From positions 62,001-126,000 of the forward strand of contig JBCCGI010000014.1 in NCBI GenBank assembly GCA_039029355.1: DNA of 64,000 bases. The letters are read 5' to 3'. The position numbers and the translations under genes are program-made. The stretch comes from JBCCGI01 sp039029355 (GTDB lineage Bacteria > Planctomycetota > UBA1135 > GCA-002686595). This document shows, one piece after another, positions 52,612 to 60,886 of the stretch (position 1 is its first letter; the number at the start of each line of letters is the position of its first letter). Under the pieces are notes generated by a model that made no database searches, was not told the origin of the DNA, and saw only the letters and a list, made by a program, of their open reading frames with translations.

Positions 52612-53664
52612 GTGAGCCTCTTCCAGAAGGACCGCGACCTCACCGAGCCGCCCGAGCGCGTCGAGATTGAGGTCCGCGCCAGCGACTTCCAGGAGCGCCC
52701 GGACGGCTTTGCGGTTCGGCTCGATGCGTTCCTCCAGCGCCACCTGACCTGGCGCTCGCGCAACTCGATCCAGAACCTGATCAAGGACGGCTACGTCTTC
52801 GTCGACGTCCCCGCGCCCGACCGGCCGGCCGAGCGCACCCCAGCCGTCGAGCGGCGCGCCTCGCGCAAGCTGAAGGATCGCGCGCGCGTTGTGGTCGTGA
52901 TCCCCGAGGAGCTGCGGCTGCCGCGCGGGGTGCTCGACGGGAGCGAGCTCGACATCCTCTATGAAGACGAGGAGGTCCTCGCGGTCGACAAGCCCGCGGG
53001 CATGCCGGTGCATCCCAGCGGGCGGCACTACCGCGACACGCTGATCCAGCAGGTCCACGCGCGGTTCCGGGCGGGCAACGAGGGGCTCAAGCTCCCGATC
53101 CGCCTGTGTCACCGGCTGGATCTGGAGACCAGCGGGGTGATCCTCATCGCCAAGGGCGACCGCACCCACGCGCACCTGATGCAGCAGTTCGAGAAGCGCG
53201 AGGTCGAGAAGGAGTACCTCGCCGTCGTGCGCGGCGTGCCCGAGGAGGACGGCGGACGCGTCGACCTGGCGGTGGGGCCGAGCCGCACCAGCGCGGTGCG
53301 CCTGAAGATGGCGTGCGTGGCGGACGGGCTGCCCTCCTCGACCGAGTGGCGCGTGGTCGAGCGCGCCGCAGGTTGCGCCTTGGTCTCGTGCCTGCTGCAC
53401 ACCGGGCGCCAGCACCAGATCCGCGTGCACCTCGACGCGATCGGGTACCCGCTGGTCGGTGACAAGCTCTACGGCGCCGACGAGGGCTTCTTCCTGCGGA
53501 ACGCCAACGGCGAGCTGACCGACGACGACCGGCGCGCGCTCGGGCTGCCGCGGCACGCGCTGCACAACCACCGCTTGGCGTTCTCCTCGCCGACGACCGG
53601 CGAGCGCCGCGAGGTGCGGAGCCCGCTAGCGGCCGATCTGCGCGCCTATCTCGATGCGCGCTAG
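52612..53664 (+). CDS. RluA-family pseudouridine synthase
   Basis: A 350-residue RNA pseudouridine synthase. An S4-like N-terminal domain (RLDAFLQRHLTWRSRNSIQN, with the following DGYVFVD) precedes the catalytic domain. ILYEDEEVLAVDKPAGMPVH, CHRLDLETSGVILIAKGD with the catalytic Asp170, and HTGRQHQIRVHLDAIGYPLV are the family motifs. The start is GTG 52612. An insertion of charged residues lies between the S4 and catalytic parts. Target site (23S rRNA or tRNA) cannot be assigned. Confidence 0.93.
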   Translation: MSLFQKDRDLTEPPERVEIEVRASDFQERPDGFAVRLDAFLQRHLTWRSRNSIQNLIKDGYVFVDVPAPDRPAERTPAVERRASRKLKDRARVVVVIPEELRLPRGVLDGSELDILYEDEEVLAVDKPAGMPVHPSGRHYRDTLIQQVHARFRAGNEGLKLPIRLCHRLDLETSGVILIAKGDRTHAHLMQQFEKREVEKEYLAVVRGVPEEDGGRVDLAVGPSRTSAVRLKMACVADGLPSSTEWRVVERAAGCALVSCLLHTGRQHQIRVHLDAIGYPLVGDKLYGADEGFFLRNANGELTDDDRRALGLPRHALHNHRLAFSSPTTGERREVRSPLAADLRAYLDAR

Positions 53665-53696
53665 GGCGGCGTTCGGGTTCGTGTAGATAGCCGCCC
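53664..53696 (+). terminator. Inverted repeat after the pseudouridine synthase gene
   Basis: GGGCGGC (53664-53670) and GCCGCCC (53690-53696) pair exactly around 19 nt, starting in the stop codon. No T run. Terminator role is only suggested by position. Confidence 0.3.
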
Positions 53697-53706
53697 GCCT
53701 GCTGCG

Positions 53707-53712
53707 TATGGT
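53707..53712 (+). promoter_or_regulatory. TANNNT -10-like box before the DUF115 gene
   Basis: TATGGT lies 6 nt before the ATG at 53719, with no ribosome-binding site between. It suggests a leaderless transcript. Confidence 0.35.
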
Positions 53713-53718
53713 TCGACC

Positions 53719-55326
53719 ATGCTCGGCGACGGCGGACTCTTCCCGGAGGGCTGGGACACCTCGCGCGACCTCTTGGTCGTGATCGGGCGTGGCGCCGATG
53801 CGCTCCTGGAACAGCTCGCCGCCCAGGGACAGCGGCGGGTCTTCGTCTACCTGCCCGAGGAGGCGTCCGGCACCCGCGTGCCTCAGGCGGCGCGGCTCGT
53901 CCACTCGCCGATGGACCTGTTCGACGGCGTGCTCGCACTGCGGCGGCCGCTCCCCAAGCGCGTGGTCGTGCAGCGCCAGCCCGACCCGTGGGTGAGCGAC
54001 GAGGTGCACGGCGAGGTGTCGCGCACCGTCGAAGAGAGCCTCCGCGCACGCCGGCTGCGCGTCGCCAAGCTCGACCGCCACGGCCCTGGCTGGCTTGCCC
54101 AAGCGATGGAGGCGTTGCCCGAGGTTGCGCGCCATGGCTCGGTTGCCGCGCTCGACGGCGCCTTCGCCAAGCGGCCGTGCTTCATCGCCTCGCCGGGGCC
54201 GTCGCTCGAGAAGAACGCCGCGCTGTTGCGCGACGTCAAGGGGCGCGCGGTGATCGCGGCCAGCACGCACGCGCTCGCGCCGCTGCAGGCGCAGGGCGTC
54301 GTCCCGGACCTCGTGCTTGCGGCGGGGCCGGAGGAGCGCCTCCTGCGGCACTATTCGGGCGTCGACCTGAGCGGCGTCGAGGCGCTCCTCGTGGGCGCGA
54401 CCTGCCACCGCGGTCACTGGGAGCAGGGCGCGCGCCGGCACCTGTCGTTCGCCAACGGCGATCAGCTCGACGACTGGATCCACCGGCCCTATCGCGAGGA
54501 CGCGCGCCTGGCGAGCGGCGGTTCGGTCGCCTGCTCGGCCGTCAGCCTCGCGCTGCGCATGGGCTGCGACCCGATCGTCTTCCTCGGCCAGGACCTGGCG
54601 TTCGATGGCGACCGCTACTACTCGCCCTCCAGCGTCGACGCCGAGGCGCGCATCGAGCCCAGCGAGGACGGCCACTCCTTCCGCCTGCTCGATCCCGCGC
54701 GCGGCGGCGAGGCCGAGCCGCAGCAGATGGTCAAGGTGATGGGCTACAAGGGTGGCCTGGTGCTGACCTCGGAGACCTTCCGCTCGTACCTCGTGTGGCT
54801 CGAGACCCTGGCGCGCTCGCGCGAGGGGCGGACGATGTTCATCAACTGCACCGAAGGCGGCGCGAACATCCGCGGCATGCAGCACCGCCCGCTGGCCGAC
54901 GTGGTGCCGGCCTACGTGCGGGCGGACGTGGCGGTGGGCGACGTGCTCGACCAGCGCCTCGCGGGGCTCGACCTGGGCGAGCGCCGGCGGCAGACGATCG
55001 CGTCGGCCGAGCTGATCCTGGGCGGGATCGAGCCCTGCCTCGAGCTCGCCGCGCGCTGCCGCGTGCTCGCGGGTGAGGCGCGCTCGGACGCCGGGCGGCT
55101 GGACGCGTTGCAGGACGCCGAGCGCGAGCTGACGACCGCGCTGCGCAGCGCGCGCTTCCTGTCGATGCTGGCGCCGCGCGAGATCCTCGCCGCGCAGGAG
55201 CGCGTGCAGGCGGCGCGCACCCTCGAGCAGAATCTCGCGGCGGCGCAGGACCTGTTCGAGCTGGTCGAGCGTTCCGGCGGCACCTTGCACGGCCCGCTCG
55301 CGGCGGCGCTGGCCGAGCTGCGGTGA
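53719..55326 (+). CDS. DUF115 / MptE-like (Maf-type) protein
   Basis: A 535-residue protein with the DUF115 region: RPCFIASPGPSLEKNAALL, a nucleotide-sugar-type binding loop; VIAASTHALAPLQAQGVVPD; and GGSVACSAVSLALRMGCDPI with VFLGQDLAFDGDRYYS. DUF115 proteins include 6-hydroxymethylpterin diphosphokinases in archaea and the motility accessory factors (Maf) that add nonulosonic acids to flagellins in bacteria. The long form seen here is nearer the Maf type. No flagellar or sialic-acid gene is in the window. The last ~100 residues are helical. The stop overlaps the next GTG as GTGA. Confidence 0.82.
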   Translation: MLGDGGLFPEGWDTSRDLLVVIGRGADALLEQLAAQGQRRVFVYLPEEASGTRVPQAARLVHSPMDLFDGVLALRRPLPKRVVVQRQPDPWVSDEVHGEVSRTVEESLRARRLRVAKLDRHGPGWLAQAMEALPEVARHGSVAALDGAFAKRPCFIASPGPSLEKNAALLRDVKGRAVIAASTHALAPLQAQGVVPDLVLAAGPEERLLRHYSGVDLSGVEALLVGATCHRGHWEQGARRHLSFANGDQLDDWIHRPYREDARLASGGSVACSAVSLALRMGCDPIVFLGQDLAFDGDRYYSPSSVDAEARIEPSEDGHSFRLLDPARGGEAEPQQMVKVMGYKGGLVLTSETFRSYLVWLETLARSREGRTMFINCTEGGANIRGMQHRPLADVVPAYVRADVAVGDVLDQRLAGLDLGERRRQTIASAELILGGIEPCLELAARCRVLAGEARSDAGRLDALQDAERELTTALRSARFLSMLAPREILAAQERVQAARTLEQNLAAAQDLFELVERSGGTLHGPLAAALAELR

Positions 55327-57095
55327 CGCGCACCGGCCCCGATCTCGCACTCGGCGCGCTCGGGTTCTTCGTGGTCGTCTTCGCGGGTGCGATGGCGTCG
55401 GTGCTCCCGCGGCCGCTCGACGAGCCGGCGGACGGCGCCGGCTTCTCGACCGAGCGCGCGCTGGCTCACGTGACCGACCTGGGCGTAGAGCCGCACGTGT
55501 CGGGCAGCGCGCAGCACGCGGTGGTTCTCGACCGACTGCTCGCGAAGCTGCGCGAGCTCGGAGTCGAGCCGGCGGTGCAGCGCGGCGTCGCCGACCCGCC
55601 GTGGTGGCTCGATGAGCTGCCCTGGCTCGAGCCCGATCCGGCTCCGGCCGAAGGCGCCGACGATCCGACGCCGCGCGCGGAAGACGGTCGTCCGCTCGTG
55701 CCGCTCACGAACGTGCTCGTGCACTTGCCCGGCACGGCGGGGGAAGGGGCGGTGCTCGTCCAGGCGCACTACGACACGAAGCCGCGCTCCCCGGGCGCCG
55801 CCGACAACGCGGTCGGTGTTGCGTCGCTGCTCGAGGCCTTGCGGGTGCTGCTGCCGGGCGCCCCCTACCGCAACGACCTGATCTTCCACTTCGACGACGG
55901 TGAGGAGCTCGGGCTGCTCGGCGCGCGCCTCTTCGCCGAGGAGCACCCCTGGGCCAAGGACGTCCGCTGCGTGCTCAACTTCGACGCGCGCGGGAACGCG
56001 GGGCCGTCGATTTGCTTCGAGGTGGGGCGCGGCAGCGCGGTGCTGGTCGAGCGCTTCGCGGCCGAGGCGCGCCACCCCGTCGGTGCGTCGCTCGCGGCGG
56101 CGGTGTACGAGCGGATGCGCAACGACACCAGCTTCTCGCCGCTGCGCGACGAGGGCCTGCCGGGGCTGAACTTCGCCTTCGTCGGCGGAGCGTCGGTGTA
56201 CCACCGGCCGCAGGACGTGCCCGAGAACCTGTCGCGCGCGTCGCTGTCGCACCAGGGTGGGTACGTGCTCGCGATGGCGCGCGCTGCGGCCGAGCTCGAC
56301 CTCGACCGGCTCGGCGACGACGAGGCGGTCTTCTTCAACGCGCTGCCCGGCCGGCTCGTTCGCTACCCGTTGAGCTGGAGCCTGCCGCTCGGGCTGGGGC
56401 AGCTGGGGTTGGTCGGGATCGTGCTCGCGCTCCTGGCGCGGCGCGGCGTGCGGCTCGGGGCGGGGCTCGGGCGCGCCCTGCTGCACGGCGCGTCGGTGCT
56501 GATCGCGGTGCGCGTCGTGTGGTGGATCGTCGACTTCGCGGTCGGCGGCGTCGCCTCCGTGGTGGGCTTCGATGGGGAGCCGCAGGGCAACCTCTGGAGC
56601 GCGATGACCTCCGGCGCCGGCCTGGCTGCGGCCGCGCTCGCCACCTCGCTCGCGCTGGGCGAGCGCGCCGGAGAGGAGCGCCGCGCCGAGCTTGCGGCCG
56701 GTGGAGCGCTGGTGTGGAGCCTGCTGCTGCTCGTCAGCACCTTCGCCCTACCGCCCGCCTCGTACATCTTCGGCTGGCCGCTCGCGGTCGCGCTGCCCGT
56801 GCTGGCCTTCGCGCGCCGACCGCACGGCGCGCCGCTTCCGGTCACGGCGATGTCGTTCGTCGCCATCGCGTTCGTCTTGGCGCCGGTGTACGCGCTGCTG
56901 GTGCAGATCGGCTCGGTCGATCCGCCGCACATGGCGAACCTCGGGTCGGTGCTGGTTGCGCTCGGCGTGCTCGTGCTGCAGCCGCACCTGGCTTCGCTTT
57001 TGCCGAAACGGCCGGGCGGAACCGCGCGGGCGAGCGCCGTGCTCGCGGTCGCGACGCTCGCGCTCGGCACGCTGCTCGGGGCCGCGGGCCGCTAG
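55323..57095 (+). CDS. Membrane-bound M28-family metallopeptidase
   Basis: A 590-residue protein. An N-terminal membrane anchor (ALGALGFFVVVFAGAMASVL) is followed by an M28 zinc-peptidase domain (~40-320): HYDTKPRSPGAADNAVG with metal-binding His and Asp, FDDGEELGLLGARLF with the catalytic Glu pair, LNFDARGNAG, and SVYHRPQDVPENL for the last His. From ~340 on about seven membrane helices follow. This soluble-plus-multispan layout is like eukaryotic and bacterial Fxna/ERMP1-type M28 proteins. The GTG start overlaps the DUF115 stop by 4 bp. The stop shares CTAG with the next, convergent gene. Confidence 0.9.
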   Translation: MTRTGPDLALGALGFFVVVFAGAMASVLPRPLDEPADGAGFSTERALAHVTDLGVEPHVSGSAQHAVVLDRLLAKLRELGVEPAVQRGVADPPWWLDELPWLEPDPAPAEGADDPTPRAEDGRPLVPLTNVLVHLPGTAGEGAVLVQAHYDTKPRSPGAADNAVGVASLLEALRVLLPGAPYRNDLIFHFDDGEELGLLGARLFAEEHPWAKDVRCVLNFDARGNAGPSICFEVGRGSAVLVERFAAEARHPVGASLAAAVYERMRNDTSFSPLRDEGLPGLNFAFVGGASVYHRPQDVPENLSRASLSHQGGYVLAMARAAAELDLDRLGDDEAVFFNALPGRLVRYPLSWSLPLGLGQLGLVGIVLALLARRGVRLGAGLGRALLHGASVLIAVRVVWWIVDFAVGGVASVVGFDGEPQGNLWSAMTSGAGLAAAALATSLALGERAGEERRAELAAGGALVWSLLLLVSTFALPPASYIFGWPLAVALPVLAFARRPHGAPLPVTAMSFVAIAFVLAPVYALLVQIGSVDPPHMANLGSVLVALGVLVLQPHLASLLPKRPGGTARASAVLAVATLALGTLLGAAGR

Positions 57096-57844
57096 CGCGA
57101 GGTCGAGAAGAACAGCGTCACGCCGGCGACGAGCAGTTGCTCGGGCCGGCCGTCGCCGACGCGGTTCTCGACCGCCAGGTCGACCAGCCAGCGGTCCGAG
57201 CGGCTGAAGCTCACGCCGGCGCGTCCGGCGGCGGTCCACTCGTCGAGCTCGGGGACTACGCTCGTCTGCGCCGAGAAGAGCGCGGCGAGCCCCGGCCGCA
57301 GCGGCCGTCCGAAGAGGACCTGGCCGCCGAGCTCCGCATCGACGCCCTCGTCGGCCCCGAGCGCCGCCGCGTCGAGCGTCAGCGTGAGCGTTCCACCCGC
57401 CGCGGGCGCGGTGCGCCGCAGCGCGGCCGAGACGTCGATCCGGCCACTGGTCAGCTCGGGCTCGTCCGAGCCGAGCGGGAGCTTGGTCGCGAGCTCGTAG
57501 GCCCACGACGCTTCTTCCGCCTCGCGGAAGCGATGCCGGAATCCGAGCACCGCATCGCCGGTGCCGCGCACGTCCGGGCCCTCGGCGTCGGCGACCACGT
57601 AGGGCGACCACTCGGCGAAGACCTCCTTCTCGGGAGCGGTACCGTAGGTCAGCACGACGGTCCCCGCGCTCTCGCCGTCGGGATCCCAGGCGAAGGCGGT
57701 TTGCGCCTCGAGCACGCCGGCGTCGACCGTGCTGGTGGAAACGAAGCTGGTGCTGCGGTCGACGACCTCGAAGGGATCGGTGACCGGCGTGACGCATCCG
57801 AAGAGGAGCGCAAGGAGGGCGGGCGTTAGCGGGAAGCGCGGCAT
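57092..57844 (-). CDS. Predicted lipoprotein, outer-membrane beta-barrel-like
   Basis: A 250-residue protein with lipoprotein signal RFPLTPALLALLFGC. The remainder is alternating strands rich in Ala, Gly and Asp (AVLGFRHRFREAEEASWAYE, LATKLPLGSDEPELTSGR), ending in an aromatic residue segment (LLVAGVTLFFSTSR). This resembles the transporter-like outer-membrane proteins related to the phenol MetA family. Start ATG 57844 is chosen for the signal; ATG 57925 would add 27 polar residues. The function is not known. Confidence 0.7.
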   Translation of the reverse strand: MPRFPLTPALLALLFGCVTPVTDPFEVVDRSTSFVSTSTVDAGVLEAQTAFAWDPDGESAGTVVLTYGTAPEKEVFAEWSPYVVADAEGPDVRGTGDAVLGFRHRFREAEEASWAYELATKLPLGSDEPELTSGRIDVSAALRRTAPAAGGTLTLTLDAAALGADEGVDAELGGQVLFGRPLRPGLAALFSAQTSVVPELDEWTAAGRAGVSFSRSDRWLVDLAVENRVGDGRPEQLLVAGVTLFFSTSR

Positions 57845-57999
57845 CTCACCCGGAGGTACGAGTCGGCCGTCGGCGCGGATGACGCGTTCTTTTTCGGCGG
57901 GTCGAGTGCATCCGTCTGCACTCACCTGTGCGTAGGGCCGGAGCTTCGCGACCGAAACGCGGTCGCTCTAGTCACCCGACTCCACACGGAAGAACACCA

Positions 58000-59547
58000 A
58001 TGCAAGCCCGACGATTCCTGGGCGGCCTCGCCGCCTCTTCCCTACTCCTGCCGCTGGCCGGCGCCTCGAACCACCGCGAGGCGCCGATCACCGCGCTCGA
58101 CCACAAGGCCGACATCACCGACGTCTTCGCGTTCGTCAGCTATGACGCGGACCAGCGTCCCGGCGCGACCCCCGAGAAGGTGACGTTGATGTTCGGCGTC
58201 GATCCGCTGCTCGATCAGGCGAACGGCCCGACCCTCTTTCCCTTCGATCCCGAGATCCTGTACGCGATCCACGTCGACAACGACCACGACGCGCTGCCCG
58301 ATCTCTCCTTTGAGTTCCGCTTCACGACCGAGCTGCGCGCGCCCGACCTCTTCACGTCGATGGCCGGCATCGGCGATGCCGGTGCGGTGCAGCCCGGTAC
58401 GGACAATCTGGTCGTTCCGCCGCAGATCCGCGACTTCGAGAGCGCCGGTCTGAACCAGCGCCAGAGCTACACGCTGGACCTGATCGACCGCAAGAGCGGG
58501 CGTTCGCGGCGCCTCGCGGGCTCGCGCAAGGCGCCGCTCTTCGCGCTCCCCGGCAACGCGGGGTCGCGGACGATCGACTACTCCGGGCTGTTCGAGCAGG
58601 CGATCTACCGGCTCGAAGACGGCGTCTCGGTGTTCGCGGGGACGGTCGACGATCCGTTCTTCATCGATCTCGGCGGTGCCTTCGACACCGTTAGCTTCCG
58701 CACGCTGCAGAGCGGCGTTCCCGGCGTGCTGACGGCGGAGGAAGACGCGTCGGGGCGCAACTTCGCGAGCGACACGATCTCGGGCTTCGGCGTGAACCTG
58801 CTGGCGGTCGAGGTGCCGATCGAGCTCCTCACCCAAAGCGGAGACATCGAGCCCGCGGACTCACCGCTGGCCACCATCGGCGTGTTCGCGAGCACCTCGC
58901 GTCCGCGCATCAAGGTGCTGCGCTCGCCCGAGCCGCCGCTCCTGGCCGGCGGCTTCCGGCAGATCCAGCGCATGGGCAACCCGCTCATCAACGAGCTCGT
59001 GATCGGCATCGGCTCGAAGGACCGCTTCAGCATGGAGCAGCCGGTGAACGACGCGCAGTTCGAGGGCTTCTTCCTCGACCCGCCGATCGTGGGCGTCGCC
59101 GAGGCGCTCTACGGCGGGGCCCTGGCCGTTCCGTCCGCGCCGCGGCTCGACCTGCTCCCGCTCGTCAGCTACTCCGAGCCGATCGCCGCGCCCGGGACGC
59201 CCGCCGGCCCGACGGCCGACCTGCTGCGCCTCAACACCGGCGTGCCGGCGACGCCGCCGGCGCGGGCCTCGCGCCTCGGTCTGGTCGGCGGCGACGCCGC
59301 GGGCTACCCCAACGGACGGCGTACCTTCGACGACGTGGTCGACATCACGCTGCGCGTCGCGATCGGAGGCGTGCTCGACCCGACCTTCGATGGCTTCAGC
59401 GCCGACGTGAACGGCCGGCTCGGCGACGGCGTCCAGCGCAACGACGCGCCGCTGCGGACGAGCTTCCCCTTCGTCGCCGACGCGCCGAACGGGCGCGATC
59501 GGCGCCACGTCGACCCCGGTGAGCCGGGGGGAGGGCCGATCGATTGA
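58000..59547 (+). CDS. DUF4331 exported protein
   Basis: A 515-residue protein with a signal peptide (RRFLGGLAASSLLLPLAGAS) followed directly by the family opening NHREAPITALDHKADITDVF. FVSYDADQRPGATPEKVTLM and the closing region RRTFDDVVDITLRVAIGGVL are also typical. DUF4331 is a beta-rich exported domain of unknown role. I chose ATG 58000 for its signal peptide. It is followed by a hairpin and then by an ECF sigma/ChrR pair on the same strand. Confidence 0.88.
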   Translation: MQARRFLGGLAASSLLLPLAGASNHREAPITALDHKADITDVFAFVSYDADQRPGATPEKVTLMFGVDPLLDQANGPTLFPFDPEILYAIHVDNDHDALPDLSFEFRFTTELRAPDLFTSMAGIGDAGAVQPGTDNLVVPPQIRDFESAGLNQRQSYTLDLIDRKSGRSRRLAGSRKAPLFALPGNAGSRTIDYSGLFEQAIYRLEDGVSVFAGTVDDPFFIDLGGAFDTVSFRTLQSGVPGVLTAEEDASGRNFASDTISGFGVNLLAVEVPIELLTQSGDIEPADSPLATIGVFASTSRPRIKVLRSPEPPLLAGGFRQIQRMGNPLINELVIGIGSKDRFSMEQPVNDAQFEGFFLDPPIVGVAEALYGGALAVPSAPRLDLLPLVSYSEPIAAPGTPAGPTADLLRLNTGVPATPPARASRLGLVGGDAAGYPNGRRTFDDVVDITLRVAIGGVLDPTFDGFSADVNGRLGDGVQRNDAPLRTSFPFVADAPNGRDRRHVDPGEPGGGPID

Positions 59548-59604
59548 TCGCCTGGCTACCCGCGGTTCCGTCGCCTCCATGGGCGGCGGAGCCGCGCTCC
59601 GGCG

Positions 59605-59627
59605 ACCGGCCGCAGACCGCGGCCGGT
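59605..59627 (+). terminator. Hairpin after the DUF4331 gene
   Basis: ACCGGCCGC (59605-59613) and GCGGCCGGT (59619-59627) are exact reverse complements around AGACC, followed by TTGGTT. It lies 57 bp after the DUF4331 stop and 39 bp before the sigma gene. A good but T-poor terminator candidate. Confidence 0.45.
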
Positions 59628-59666
59628 TTGGTTCATCCGCCCCGGCCCCCGCTACGTATCGACCTC

Positions 59667-60269
59667 ATGATGACCGATCCCGGCCCCCAGCGCGCGGCCT
59701 CCCACATCCCGTCCCAGGACCTGCTCGCCCCTCTTCTGGAGGGCGTGGCGGCCGGAGATGAGGCGGCGCTCGCCGAGCTCTACGACCGCACGAACCACCT
59801 GGTGTACGGGCTCGCGCGCAGGCTCCTAGGCGACCCCGCCGTCGCCGAGGAGGTCACGGTCGACGTCTACGAGTACGTCTGGCGACGGGCGGGCACGTAC
59901 GACGCGGGGCGGTCTCAGGTGGCCACCTGGCTGCTGGTCGTGGCCCGCGGCCGCTGCCTCGATCGCCGCCGCGCGGCGTCGAGCCGGTCGCGGCGCTCGA
60001 CCGTCGGCCTCGAGGCGGCGGCGGACTGTGCGCTTCCGCAGGCCGCGGATCCACTGGATGCGCGCGAGGCCTCCTCGCGCCTGCGCACAGCGCTCGGCAC
60101 GCTCTCGCACCACCAACGGCACGCCATCGAGCTCGCCTTTGACCACGGATTGAATCACCGCGAGATCGCGTCGGCGCTGGCGCTTCCGCTTGGCACCGTG
60201 AAGAGCCACATCCGGCGCGGGTTGCTCCGGCTGCGCGACGCACTCGGCCGCGAGGAGGACGTCGCGTGA
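59667..60269 (+). CDS. ECF sigma factor, partner of a ChrR-like anti-sigma
   Basis: A 200-residue ECF sigma factor. Region 2 has DEAALAELYDRTNHLVYGLA, AEEVTVDVYEYVWRRAGTYD and VATWLLVVARGRCLDRRRAA. Region 4 has LSHHQRHAIELAFDHGLNHR, EIASALALPLGTVKSHIRRG. Two ATGs in tandem (59667, 59670) begin the coding part. The stop overlaps the GTG of a zinc/cupin anti-sigma gene as GTGA. ECF factors with ChrR partners respond to singlet oxygen or peroxide stress in studied bacteria; that role is a fair inference here but not shown. Confidence 0.9.
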   Translation: MMTDPGPQRAASHIPSQDLLAPLLEGVAAGDEAALAELYDRTNHLVYGLARRLLGDPAVAEEVTVDVYEYVWRRAGTYDAGRSQVATWLLVVARGRCLDRRRAASSRSRRSTVGLEAAADCALPQAADPLDAREASSRLRTALGTLSHHQRHAIELAFDHGLNHREIASALALPLGTVKSHIRRGLLRLRDALGREEDVA

Positions 60270-60880
60270 GCACCCACACCTGTCCGCTGTCTCCCCACCT
60301 CAGCGCGTACGCGCTGGGGCCCATGCCCGACGAGGTCCGCGAGGCGCTCGAGGAGCACCTCCTGGAGGGCTGCGCCGCCTGCGCCGACGAGCTGGCCGGC
60401 CTGCGCGAGGCGATCGCGCGGGTCGACCTAGCGAAGGCCGAGGAGGAGCCACTAGAGCGTCCGCCCGAGACCGCGCGGGCGCGCCTGATGCGCGCGATCG
60501 CCGCCGAGCCCCGGCCGGTCGTGCTCGACGCTCTGCCGCGCGTAGAGCACGGCGAGCCGTCGGGCGTTCCGGGCGTGACGATCGTGCCGGGCGCGGAGGC
60601 CGGCTGGGATCCCCAGGGCACGCCCGGCGTGTCGGTGCGGCAGCTGTTCTCCGATCCCGAGCGACGCTCGACGACGACGCTCGTACGGATGGAGCCCGGC
60701 GCGCGCTTCGCGGCGCACTACCACGCCGGTGTCGAGGAGTGCTTCGTCCTGCAGGGCGACGTCCGCTTCGGCGAGCGCCGCATGACGGCCGGCGACTATC
60801 AGGTGGCTGAGCCCGGCTCGGTCCACCCCGAGCACGTGACCGACGGCGGCTGCACGCTGCTGGTCGTCGCCGTGGAGTAG
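60266..60880 (+). CDS. ChrR-like zinc/cupin anti-sigma factor
   Basis: A 204-residue protein with two domains. The N-terminal anti-sigma part has His4 or His11 and HLLEGCAACADEL with His31, Cys36 and Cys39 as likely zinc ligands. The C-terminal cupin (~110-204) has HYHAGVEECFVLQGDVRFGE with metal-binding His and Glu and a later His in PGSVHPEHV. This is the ChrR layout, in which the cupin senses a signal and releases the sigma factor held by the zinc domain. GTG start at 60266, coupled to the sigma gene. Ends 6 bp from the stop of the convergent redox gene. Confidence 0.88.
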   Translation: MSTHTCPLSPHLSAYALGPMPDEVREALEEHLLEGCAACADELAGLREAIARVDLAKAEEEPLERPPETARARLMRAIAAEPRPVVLDALPRVEHGEPSGVPGVTIVPGAEAGWDPQGTPGVSVRQLFSDPERRSTTTLVRMEPGARFAAHYHAGVEECFVLQGDVRFGERRMTAGDYQVAEPGSVHPEHVTDGGCTLLVVAVE

Positions 60881-60886
60881 CGCGCG

